DNA of 64,000 nt, from contig CAZELR010000006.1 of assembly GCA_964513075.1 (NCBI GenBank), positions 44,935 through 108,934 on the forward strand, read 5' to 3'. How positions within the stretch are numbered: the first letter of the stretch is position 1; each line of letters starts with the position of its first letter. Of this stretch, positions 8,930-17,175 are shown one piece after another. The notes below the pieces were generated by a model, which was given only the letters and a program-made list of their open reading frames with translations, did no database searches and was not told the origin of the DNA. Origin of the DNA: DAOUBP01 sp964513075. GTDB lineage: Bacteria > Chloroflexota > Anaerolineae > CG2-30-64-16. The position numbers were made by a program, and so were the translations under genes.

Positions 8930-11233
8930 TTACGCGCCCAACACTACTTGTCCATAGGGATCGCCGTAGAGCACATAGGCTAACCAGGTGGGATTGGCGG
9001 CATCAGCCTGCTTGATAGCCAGACGCGCCGCGTGAAACGCCTGGCCAAGCGGTTGCTGTTTCCCCTCAAACGCGCCGAGGCCCCACAGGCGATCATAGAA
9101 CTCCCGGGCGAACTGTGCGGCCAGCACGTCATTCACCTCCCAGAGTGCGCCGAGGAAGGCGCTAGCCTCACAATCAAGAAACGTCTCGGCCCAGCCGCCC
9201 AGCTGCGTCAGGCCGATGCCCACCCGCCCGGAATGGCAAGCATTAAGAAATACAATGGGCTTGCTCTTGCGAATATACGGCTTTAAGGCGCCAACTGCAA
9301 CAGGGGTCAGGAACTCGCTTCCCAGTTTGAGCTTCGACTCGTTGGCGCTGTCAGCGTTGAAGTTGCCATGACAGGCAAAGTGATAGAGATGGGTGCGGCC
9401 GGCCTGCAGAGCATCGTTAACCTCATCCAGCGATTTGAGCGGACCGCTGAGGCTGACCTCCCACTGACGACGATGCAGCTCGGTAAAGTAATCGGACTCG
9501 GCCTGGGCAGCCTGCAGGTTGTCGGGCGGCGCCACCCACACGCCCTGAGTAAGCTTCACGCGGTCGGGCGCGCCGCGGCCGGCCACCCAGCGCGAGAGCC
9601 GGAACGTCTCGCACAAAGGTGGGTCGGTCGGCACCTCCCAAGGTTCATCCTCGCCCGGATCTTGCGGCGTAACCAACTCCCAGGGAATCCATGGATCGTC
9701 TGTAGTAACCAGCATACTTTGCCCACGATATTTCTGGCGCAAGACCTTGCTGTATTCACGTTTCAGCTCATCCGAGAAAAGCTGATCGTAAAGCTGCACG
9801 CCGATAGCGGACAACTCCTGGTTCGCACGCCGCGTCTCGTCGGCAGGGCGCGTCGCGACCGATTTTTTGGCCAGGTCACTGAGGCGATTAAAGATCGGCT
9901 GCAGGAAGGTCAACGGATCGTCTCGCAGCAACTTCGTGCCGACCCGCTTGAAGTTGTAGTCGCCGCCCCCGGGCGAATGCAGCATGTAATCCAACGTCTT
10001 ACGGTCAGCCGAAAGCATGATGCGCAGCTCCAGGTCAGGCGCTCTCGCCTCTGTGCCCAGCACCGGCGAGGCAATCGGCGCCAGCGGCACCACAGCGTTG
10101 GTCAATTGCTTCATCGCGGCTGCGTCTTCTACCACCTCGGCCTCGAACGAGACCGTCAGTATCCGACGACTGAACTGCTCAAAGTCTACGCTAACGCGCT
10201 TCGTTCCGGCCGACTCCGGCTTGAGAAAGAAGATCAGAGGCTCGCAGTCGCGCTCTTTTTCGATCTTGACCTGTCGAGCATAGGAGCCAACGCCGCTCAC
10301 CGCTTCACCGCCGATGGTCTCATCGGTCACCTCAAAGCCCTCCGGCCGGATGACAACTGTCAGCGGGCTAAGTTTAAGGCTCATGCGAGCCTCATCGGCA
10401 ATGCCTCTGGCGCCGGATTGAAAATGACCGGCCACATGGACAATCAACGGCACAGCGCCCTGATCAATCAGCACTTTGTTGGGGAAGTGGACGTTAGCGT
10501 AGCGGATCACATCGTCGGCCACCGGTTCAAGCGAACGGGTTTCAGTGATCCCGTACGATGGGGAGATCGGCGCCTTGGCAACAGGCCCGGCGCCTCCTAA
10601 CGATGGCGGGAATATCCCACCGCGCGTCTGCTGGCCGGGAGCCCACATCTGTGCATCCCGATCATCCAGGAGCCGCACGACGCTGGGATAGCCACGCAGC
10701 AGGACCTTGATAGCCCGCAGGTAGGCCTCAGCAACCGCGCGGTCAACAGCGCGCTCCGAATGGGCTGCACGTAGTGCGCTAAGCTGCGCCAGTTCGTCGC
10801 CGGCAAGACGCGCCTGATGCGTCTCGACCAGTGCGTCGATCTGGGCGGTCAGGCCGATCGGATCACGATACCGGCGAAATTCTACAATGAATACCATGCG
10901 CTGCAAGACAAGCTCGCGCTGTTCTGCGGATAGCGAACCGACTCCGCCAACACCCCGAGAGCCAAGCCTGGGCTGAAGGCTCACCTGGCCGCCCTCCAAT
11001 AATCCCGTCACCTCGGCAGGCAGGGCTTGCCGCACCGGCCAGAGGGTGTTGAGGAACGCGCTGGCCGAACCGGCCGCGTTGATATCGTCTTTTGTGGCGA
11101 TATCCGGCCCATACTCGCGCACGGCCTCCTCAATTACGCTACGAACCTCTACCGGCAGCGTCGGCCACGCGGCCAGAATGCCGTCAAGGATTGGGATGAT
11201 TGCGTTTGATACGGCTGCTGCTGCAAAATTCAT
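8930..11233 (-). CDS. CHAT-domain (caspase-like) protein
   Basis: A 767-residue protein with a C-terminal CHAT domain (~480-767), a clan CD cysteine-peptidase fold related to caspases and separase. The catalytic pair is visible: His in HFACHG (~622) and Cys in FLNACHSG (~666), followed by LGALWEVND and AYVLYGDP. The first ~400 residues show an alpha-helical segment then a probable beta-rich segment (LIVHVAGHFQSG, MSLKLSPLTVVIRPEGFEV) with no family I recognise. Start ATG has GAGGAG 7 nt upstream. It lies 25 bp after the C11 protease gene and 1 bp before mutS. It could be a protease activated by a partner or a scaffold; the substrate is unknown. Confidence 0.9.
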   Translation of the reverse strand: MNFAAAAVSNAIIPILDGILAAWPTLPVEVRSVIEEAVREYGPDIATKDDINAAGSASAFLNTLWPVRQALPAEVTGLLEGGQVSLQPRLGSRGVGGVGSLSAEQRELVLQRMVFIVEFRRYRDPIGLTAQIDALVETHQARLAGDELAQLSALRAAHSERAVDRAVAEAYLRAIKVLLRGYPSVVRLLDDRDAQMWAPGQQTRGGIFPPSLGGAGPVAKAPISPSYGITETRSLEPVADDVIRYANVHFPNKVLIDQGAVPLIVHVAGHFQSGARGIADEARMSLKLSPLTVVIRPEGFEVTDETIGGEAVSGVGSYARQVKIEKERDCEPLIFFLKPESAGTKRVSVDFEQFSRRILTVSFEAEVVEDAAAMKQLTNAVVPLAPIASPVLGTEARAPDLELRIMLSADRKTLDYMLHSPGGGDYNFKRVGTKLLRDDPLTFLQPIFNRLSDLAKKSVATRPADETRRANQELSAIGVQLYDQLFSDELKREYSKVLRQKYRGQSMLVTTDDPWIPWELVTPQDPGEDEPWEVPTDPPLCETFRLSRWVAGRGAPDRVKLTQGVWVAPPDNLQAAQAESDYFTELHRRQWEVSLSGPLKSLDEVNDALQAGRTHLYHFACHGNFNADSANESKLKLGSEFLTPVAVGALKPYIRKSKPIVFLNACHSGRVGIGLTQLGGWAETFLDCEASAFLGALWEVNDVLAAQFAREFYDRLWGLGAFEGKQQPLGQAFHAARLAIKQADAANPTWLAYVLYGDPYGQVVLGA

Positions 11234-11258
11234 AATCGCGCTCCTCGACGTGACACTA

Positions 11259-12548
11259 TCAAAAATCGCCGTTCAACCACTGCACCAAACGGTTCCAACC
11301 CGTAACTTGCGGAAACATGAGCTCGCGGTAGATCACCAACTCCTTCTGACGCTGGCTGAGCGGCTTGGTCTCTGGAGGCAAGTAGACCGCCAGTCCAGTA
11401 GCTCGCTCGTACTGCGGCCGATAGGCAACCCGGAGCACCGGCGCCGCAGACGTGCGCGCCTGCAAATGCGCGTAGAGAGCCCGGGCTGCCGTATTCACTT
11501 CGGGGTAGTTCTCCCACTCGGTCTTGCTCGCCAGGAGGCGCGCAAAATCTCCCAGGTCGCAGTAGTTGCGATCCTGGAAGACGAGCGCCTCGCGACGGGC
11601 GGCCCTGGCGAGTTCATGAAGGACTGCTTCCTGCCCGCGCGCCAACACTACATCCACCAGCATCCTGGCCAGCGCTTCGGTCTCCTGTATCGCTGACAGG
11701 CGAATGGCAGACTGGGTGACGGTTTCATCCTGCCGGGTTTGTGCGTTGTAGCTTTTGGCGTAATCCCGCACAATGCGATCGGCCAGTGCTTCGGGCGTCA
11801 TCCCTGGCTCAGCATTGATGCCTTGCAGGATCAGCGTATATGGCCAACCGTCCATTGGCTCCACTTCCTGCGACCCGACAAAATAGTCGGCATGCTCAGC
11901 CAACTCGCGAGCGCCCTCAACCATAGCCATAAGACACGCATCCATGCCGATGATGTCCAGCTTGCGGCTCGTAATGGCCTCTGCCTCTCTAAAGGCCCGA
12001 TGCAGGTCTTTGGTGTCCAGAAAATCCTTGCTGGTGTCATCGTATGCGATGGGCCGGGTGGTCTCGCCCTCGGTTATCTTGCGCAACGTGCTGCGAAAGA
12101 GCGCGCCGTGGGTCTTGTGCGTGGTATCCCCAATATCGCGCACAGACTCATAATGATCCACGTCCAGCCAACCTGTACCGTGATTCCAAATCACCAGAGC
12201 AAAGTGATCGGCCGGATAGTGCTGCATGCCATGCACCACGAAGTCCCTCAAGGTGTCAGGACTGCCGGTGTTAATCTCCTTCAGCTTCTGCACAACGCTG
12301 CCCGCCATGCCGATACCCTGGCGCACCTCCACCAAGTAGCTTTCGTCCACAGTATCGAATAAGCATACCACCGCGCATGCGTCGGTGGTGCCCACCTTCG
12401 CCATCTCCCAAATATCCTTATAGCCGGCCGACGTCATCTCGGCCATCAGCTTTTTGACGCCAGTCGCAGTTTGAAAGGCCTTACCGTTGTCACCGGCCAT
12501 GTAAACCATCAACGTCCAAGGGCGCTTTTTTTGTGGGACGGGCTGCAT
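11259..12548 (-). CDS. Clostripain-like C11 family cysteine peptidase
   Basis: A 429-residue clan CD peptidase of the clostripain (C11) family. The N-terminal strand WTLMVYMAGDN is typical; the catalytic His lies in VIWNHGTGW (~123) and Cys in IIGMDACLMAMVE (~205). No signal peptide is seen, so it is probably cytoplasmic. A longer frame starts at 12614, but the ATG at 12548 is preferred because AAAGGAG sits 6 nt upstream and the promoter at 12649 leaves a normal leader. Known C11 enzymes cleave after Arg/Lys and often self-activate. It is the first gene of the operon with the CHAT protein, suggesting the two act together. Confidence 0.92.
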   Translation of the reverse strand: MQPVPQKKRPWTLMVYMAGDNGKAFQTATGVKKLMAEMTSAGYKDIWEMAKVGTTDACAVVCLFDTVDESYLVEVRQGIGMAGSVVQKLKEINTGSPDTLRDFVVHGMQHYPADHFALVIWNHGTGWLDVDHYESVRDIGDTTHKTHGALFRSTLRKITEGETTRPIAYDDTSKDFLDTKDLHRAFREAEAITSRKLDIIGMDACLMAMVEGARELAEHADYFVGSQEVEPMDGWPYTLILQGINAEPGMTPEALADRIVRDYAKSYNAQTRQDETVTQSAIRLSAIQETEALARMLVDVVLARGQEAVLHELARAARREALVFQDRNYCDLGDFARLLASKTEWENYPEVNTAARALYAHLQARTSAAPVLRVAYRPQYERATGLAVYLPPETKPLSQRQKELVIYRELMFPQVTGWNRLVQWLNGDF

Positions 12549-12648
12549 CGGATGCTCCTTTTGGGTTACAAGCAGGGCCAATATGCGTTGACGCAAGACG
12601 TGCCACCAAGCCATCGGTCACCTCCGCCGGTGATGTCGTGCTGGTGCG

Positions 12649-12678
12649 ATTATAGCACAAGTTCGCTGGCACGGTCAA
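12649..12678 (-). promoter_or_regulatory. Sigma-70-type promoter of the C11-CHAT-mutS-tex operon
   Basis: On the minus strand TTGACC (12673-12678) is followed after 18 nt by a perfect TATAAT (12649-12654). It lies about 100 bp upstream of the C11 start and no other strong promoter is seen before the downstream genes, which are spaced 1-60 bp apart. Confidence 0.75.
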
Positions 12679-12794
12679 TGACAAACAAAACCAACTTCCA
12701 GCTTGGCGCGCACGCCCCAGGCTGGTATACTTGGGGAAATGATCGTGCACCGGTGATCCGCCGATGCGCTCAGCCGTCCATTCGCTGATTCACA

Positions 12795-13400
12795 ATGTCT
12801 CATTACCCCATTCCCGCGGGCCGCGCCCGCGTCGAAGAGCTGATCCTGCGCTCACGCTTCATCACGACCGCTGCACCTGCAGCGACGGTTGACGAAGCGC
12901 GCGCGTTCATCGCGGCGGTGCGCGCCGAATATTCTGATGCTACGCATAACTGCTATGCCTTCGTTGCCGGCCCGCCCGGCTCGACCGCTCAGATCGGTAT
13001 GAGCGACGATGGAGAGCCTGGCGGCACGGCCGGCCGCCCCATGCTGGCAGTATTACTGGGCTGCGGGGTGGGCGAGATCGCCACTGTGGTGACGCGCTAT
13101 TTCGGAGGCACGAAGCTTGGGACGGGTGGGCTGGTGCGCGCATACAGCGGCGGGGTCAAAGCTGTCCTGGCGGTGCTGCCGGTGCAGGAAAAGGTCATCT
13201 TGCGCACCGTGCTGGCGTCGGGGCCATACAGTTGGGTGACGCCGGTAGCACGCTTGCTGCCCGCCTTTGCGGCCCACGTGGCCGATCAGCAGTTCGCTGC
13301 GGACGTCACCTGGCAGATTAACGTGCCCGAGGAACAAGCGCGCCCCTTGGCCGCAGCACTGGTAGAGCTGAGTCACGGCGAAATCGAGGTTGTGCTATAA
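12795..13400 (+). CDS. yigZ: YigZ / IMPACT family protein
   Basis: A 201-residue UPF0029/IMPACT-family protein. The N-terminal domain has ELILRSRFITTAAP, the conserved AxHNCYAF-like stretch (ATHNCYAFVAG), SDDGEPGGTAGRPML and VVTRYFGGTKLGTGGLVRAYS; the C-terminal ~70 residues match the ferredoxin-like DUF1949 domain. Eukaryotic IMPACT regulates GCN2; the bacterial role is unsettled. It is divergent from the C11 operon, and the 246-bp gap between the two starts holds the minus-strand promoter. Confidence 0.93.
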   Translation: MSHYPIPAGRARVEELILRSRFITTAAPAATVDEARAFIAAVRAEYSDATHNCYAFVAGPPGSTAQIGMSDDGEPGGTAGRPMLAVLLGCGVGEIATVVTRYFGGTKLGTGGLVRAYSGGVKAVLAVLPVQEKVILRTVLASGPYSWVTPVARLLPAFAAHVADQQFAADVTWQINVPEEQARPLAAALVELSHGEIEVVL

Positions 13401-13401
13401 T
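13394..13401 (+). promoter_or_regulatory. Extended -10 element upstream of the CapA-like gene
   Basis: TG-C-TATAAT overlaps the yigZ stop codon; TATAAT is at 13396-13401. The -35 region is poor. Transcription would begin ~30 nt before the preferred GTG start of the next gene. Confidence 0.4.
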
Positions 13402-13438
13402 ACGGGCCATCCTAATGTACACTGAGGAATCGACCACC

Positions 13439-15283
13439 GTGCGGAATCCATCTCTGCAAGCCCTATTGGCGGCGCTTATTCTAACCCTACTGACCGGCTG
13501 TGCCGCAAACCGGCCGCCCAGCTCGGACGAAACCGAGAGACGAATTATGACCGCGCTCGCGCAGTCGAGCGCCTTGACACCTGTGGCGGCCACGCCGCAG
13601 ACAGCCATAAGCCCTCTACCGCCCACCGCGACCCTTGCGCCGAGTCCTACCATCGCGCCGACAGCTACGGCCACTCCTGAACCACTGCAGCAAACGGTCA
13701 GTGTCAGGGCGCTCCTGGGCGTGCCGGCGGCTGCAACCGAGATCTTAGGGCAACGTCTGGCCAAGGCCGGGGTGCAGGTGGTGCAGGGAGGCGGCGCAGC
13801 CGATCTTGAGCTCGACCCCGCCGACGTCGCGGACGCGCCCCTGGCCTGGGAGCGCATCCTGGTGCCTGTCGATCGGATGTCCTCGGTGCTGGAAGGCATC
13901 ACCCTGCAAGAGTTGCGCGACGTATGGTCGGGTGCCGGAGAATCCGAAAACTTTGCCACCATTTACCCCAGCGAGGCAATCCTGTCGGATCTCACCGCGC
14001 TGTTGGGCGAGCCGGGTCCGATGGTGAAACCACAGCCGGCCGAGATGGTCGCGGGCGCGGTCTGGGGCGATCCTATGGGACTAGGCATCGTGCCTTTCGA
14101 CGCCTTGACCGTGCGCCTGCGTGCGATCAAGCTGGACGGGCTGTCGGCTATCGACAACCGCTTCAAGCCGGCCGACTGGCCGCTGGCCTCCCGAGCCTGG
14201 CTCGTGGCGGCTACGGATCAGGGCCGCGCAGCGGCAGACCGATTAACCGATACACTGCCGATCACCAACCGCGATGCTGGCAAGCTGACAGTGCTGGTGA
14301 TGACGGGTGTCACAGCCATTGCGCGCAACTCCGCGGCGGCTATCGAGCAATCCGGCGACTATGGGTTCCTGGCGCGGCTGGTGGGCCCGGAGCTCGCCGC
14401 GGCTGATCTGACAATCATCAGCAACGAGATCCCGTTCGTGCCCGGCTGCGTGCCGGATAATACGCTGAACAACTTGCTTCTATGCTCTAAACCGGAGTAC
14501 TGGCTGAATCTGGAGCTGTCAGGCGTTGATGCGGTGGGGCTGAGCGGCAACCACCAGAACGATTTCGGCTACGCTGCAATGCGCGCTTCGCTGGCCTTCT
14601 ACGCCGAAAAGAAGATTCCCGTGTATGGCGGCGGCGCGGATGACAAGGCGGCGCGGCAGCCATTGATCCTGGAGCACAATGGCAACCGGCTCGGCTTCCT
14701 GGCTGCGAACCAATGGGGACCGTTAACTTACTGGAACGGGGCCGGCGAAGAGGTGAGCGCGTGGGCGGGTCCTGACCATCCCGGGTCGGCGCGCTTTGAC
14801 CTGGCGCAGATGGTCGCCGACATCCAGGCGTTGAGGCCGCAGGTCGACCTGGTTTTTGCAGAGGTGCAACATACCGAGTTCAACGACGCGGGTGATTACC
14901 AGAACGAGCCAATCCCCCTGCAAGAAGGCGATTTCCGAACGCTGAGTGACGCTGGCGCGGCCGTCGTGACAGGTGTCATGGCACATGCGCCACAGGCCAT
15001 CGAGATTCGGGATGAGGCGGCGATCCTGCAGAATCGTGATCGCTTGCTCCTGTACGGACTGGGCAACCTCTACTTCGATCAAACCTGGAGCTGGCCCACC
15101 CGCACCGGCCTGGTGGCCCGCCACACCATTTACGAAGGCAAGCTGATCAACACCGAACTGCTGGTAACCGTGATCGAGACGAACTTCCAACTGCGTTGGG
15201 CTACACCCGCGGAACGCCAGTCGGTGCTGCGCGCGATTTTCGACGTGAGCCGATGGGGCGCTCAAATAAACGGCGTTCAATGA
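13439..15283 (+). CDS. Lipoprotein with PBP-like and CapA-like domains
   Basis: A ~614-residue secreted lipoprotein: hydrophobic signal LLAALILTLL with lipobox LTGC, then a Thr/Pro/Ala-rich linker. Residues ~90-280 resemble a periplasmic-binding-like fold (ITLQELRDVWSG). The C-terminal ~330 residues resemble the CapA/PgsA calcineurin-like family of poly-gamma-glutamate loci (SNEIPF, VGLSGNHQNDFG, LGNLYFDQ). Several usual metal-ligand positions look altered: GVTAI in place of a GD start, VQHTEF, GVMAHAPQ. Activity is therefore doubtful and a binding role is possible. GTG at 13439 is preferred over ATG 13415 because TGAGGAA lies 9 nt upstream and the signal peptide starts cleanly. Confidence 0.8.
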   Translation: MRNPSLQALLAALILTLLTGCAANRPPSSDETERRIMTALAQSSALTPVAATPQTAISPLPPTATLAPSPTIAPTATATPEPLQQTVSVRALLGVPAAATEILGQRLAKAGVQVVQGGGAADLELDPADVADAPLAWERILVPVDRMSSVLEGITLQELRDVWSGAGESENFATIYPSEAILSDLTALLGEPGPMVKPQPAEMVAGAVWGDPMGLGIVPFDALTVRLRAIKLDGLSAIDNRFKPADWPLASRAWLVAATDQGRAAADRLTDTLPITNRDAGKLTVLVMTGVTAIARNSAAAIEQSGDYGFLARLVGPELAAADLTIISNEIPFVPGCVPDNTLNNLLLCSKPEYWLNLELSGVDAVGLSGNHQNDFGYAAMRASLAFYAEKKIPVYGGGADDKAARQPLILEHNGNRLGFLAANQWGPLTYWNGAGEEVSAWAGPDHPGSARFDLAQMVADIQALRPQVDLVFAEVQHTEFNDAGDYQNEPIPLQEGDFRTLSDAGAAVVTGVMAHAPQAIEIRDEAAILQNRDRLLLYGLGNLYFDQTWSWPTRTGLVARHTIYEGKLINTELLVTVIETNFQLRWATPAERQSVLRAIFDVSRWGAQINGVQ

Positions 15284-15318
15284 ACTCCGTTTATGGGAAC
15301 GCGTAAAGGAGCCGTATA

Positions 15319-17064
15319 TTGCGACGCTTCCTGACTGACAACCAAGAACAACTTCTGAAGGCTGAGCGCGAGCAGCTCGTTGCGCTGCGTACGCCCCTAG
15401 CCAGCCTGGATGCGCCGGACAGTGATATCGCGCTCTTGGAGCGCGCTGTGCTCCAGTTGGATGAGCTTTTTCTGTTGGTGATTGTGGGTGAGTTTAACTC
15501 CGGCAAGTCTGCATTTATCAATGCGCTGCTGGGCCAACGTTTCCTCACAGAAGGTGTCACCCCCACCACCTCGGCGATCCACATCATCAAGCACGGTAAA
15601 GAAGCCAGCCAAACCACCACTGAACGCGACATGCTTCTGGTCACTTATCCGGTCGAGTGGCTCCGGGACATCAACATCGTGGATACGCCCGGCACCAACG
15701 CGGTCATCCGCCGCCACCAGGAGATTACCGAGGAATTCATACCGCGTGCAGACCTGATCCTATTCGTGACCTCGGCCGACCGACCCTTCAGTGAGAGTGA
15801 GCGGGAGTTCATCACGCGCATCCGTGAATGGGGCAAAAAGGTTGTCTTCATCGTAAACAAAATCGATATCCTGGAGGGGCCAGCCGACGTCCAACACGTG
15901 ACCGAGTTCGTCGCCAAGAACGCGCGGGACCTGATCGGTCGCGCGCCCACGGTGTTCGCCGTGTCAAGCCGGCAGGCCCGCCAGGCTAAGGAAACTTTCG
16001 ACGCGGATGAACGCACGCGACTTTGGAATGCGAGCCGTTTTGAGCCGCTGGAAAGCTACATCTTGAAGACGCTGGATGAACGCGAGCGCCTGCGGCTGAA
16101 ACTAGCCAGCCCGATCGGCGTCGCCCAACGCTTGGTCGAGCGTTATCTAGAACTGGCCGAGTCGCGCAAGACGCTACTTAAAGAGGATGTGGCCACCGTA
16201 CGCACCATCGACGCGCAGTTGGTGGCGTATGAGGCAGACATGCGCCGCGAATTCAAGTATCACCTGAGCCATGTGGACAACGTGCTCTATAAAATGTCAG
16301 AGCGTGGAAGCGATTTTTTTGACGAGACAATCCGCCTCCAACGCATCTTTGACCTGATGAACGCTGACCGGGTGCGCGGCATGTTCGAACGGGCAGTGGT
16401 TGCTGACACCTCGCAACAAGTCGAGCTGCATACGCGCGATCTGATCGACTGGCTGGTCGACCAGGACTTCCGTCAGTGGCAGGCGGTTACCGATTATCTA
16501 AATAAACGCATCAGCCGGCACCAGGACAGTGTCGTTGGCCAGGTTGGCGGCACGTTCGAGTCCAACCGCCAGGCGCTGCTGGAGTCGGTAAGCCAGGCCG
16601 CACGTCAGGTAGTGGCCACCTATGATCACACAAGCGAGGCACGGGAGCTAGGGGATTCAGTTCAGCGAGCCGTTGCGCAGACTGCCATTGTGGAAGTGGG
16701 CGCAATCGGCCTTGGCGCGCTGCTCGTGAAGCTGCTGGCTACTACGCTTGCGGATGTGACAGGCGTGCTGGCGGCGGGTGCAGTGGCGGCCCTCGGCTTT
16801 TATGTGATCCCCAATAAACGTCGCCGTGCCAAACAAGATCTGCAGCACAAAATCAACGACCTGCGCAGCCGGCTGACCGCTGCGCTCACCGGGCAGTTTG
16901 AAAGCGAGCTGGAACGTTCACTTTCGCGGATCCGCGCGGCCATGCGGCCCTACACGCGCTTTGTAGAGACCCAACAAGCCACCCTGGGCCAGACCACAAC
17001 CACGTTGCGCGCAGCCGATGAGCATCTGCAAAAACTGACCGCGCAGATCGAGACCGAGGTTTAA
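15319..17064 (+). CDS. Dynamin-like GTPase
   Basis: A 581-residue bacterial dynamin-like protein. GTPase motifs: G1 GEFNSGKSAFINALLG (~55), the conserved Thr in the TPTTSAI switch (G2), G3 VDTPGTN, G4 VNKIDIL. A long helical stalk follows, then two hydrophobic stretches (~460-500, GAIGLGALLVKLLATTLA and GVLAAGAVAALGFYVI) that probably form a membrane paddle, and a coiled C-terminus. Family members remodel or repair membranes. Start TTG at 15319 with AAAGGAG 7 nt upstream. It follows the CapA-like gene by 35 bp. Confidence 0.9.
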   Translation: MRRFLTDNQEQLLKAEREQLVALRTPLASLDAPDSDIALLERAVLQLDELFLLVIVGEFNSGKSAFINALLGQRFLTEGVTPTTSAIHIIKHGKEASQTTTERDMLLVTYPVEWLRDINIVDTPGTNAVIRRHQEITEEFIPRADLILFVTSADRPFSESEREFITRIREWGKKVVFIVNKIDILEGPADVQHVTEFVAKNARDLIGRAPTVFAVSSRQARQAKETFDADERTRLWNASRFEPLESYILKTLDERERLRLKLASPIGVAQRLVERYLELAESRKTLLKEDVATVRTIDAQLVAYEADMRREFKYHLSHVDNVLYKMSERGSDFFDETIRLQRIFDLMNADRVRGMFERAVVADTSQQVELHTRDLIDWLVDQDFRQWQAVTDYLNKRISRHQDSVVGQVGGTFESNRQALLESVSQAARQVVATYDHTSEARELGDSVQRAVAQTAIVEVGAIGLGALLVKLLATTLADVTGVLAAGAVAALGFYVIPNKRRRAKQDLQHKINDLRSRLTAALTGQFESELERSLSRIRAAMRPYTRFVETQQATLGQTTTTLRAADEHLQKLTAQIETEV

Positions 17065-17107
17065 GGTCTGTAACCGAAGAGCTTCGTTCGCATCGGATTG
17101 CCCAAGA

Positions 17108-17137
17108 TTAGACCCCCCATCGCCTCGGTGGTAGAAT
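17108..17137 (+). promoter_or_regulatory. Candidate uvrA promoter
   Basis: TTAGAC (17108-17113), 18-nt spacer, TAGAAT (17132-17137), ~40 bp before the uvrA ATG. Match to consensus is moderate and no LexA-type box is evident. Confidence 0.35.
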
Positions 17138-17175
17138 AATAAGTCCGGTATTGAATAATTCGTAGGTGCTAACCA

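Noticed and set aside
9368..10600. 410-codon plus-strand frame
   Set aside because: Antisense to the CHAT gene, no promoter or start signal, low-quality composition.
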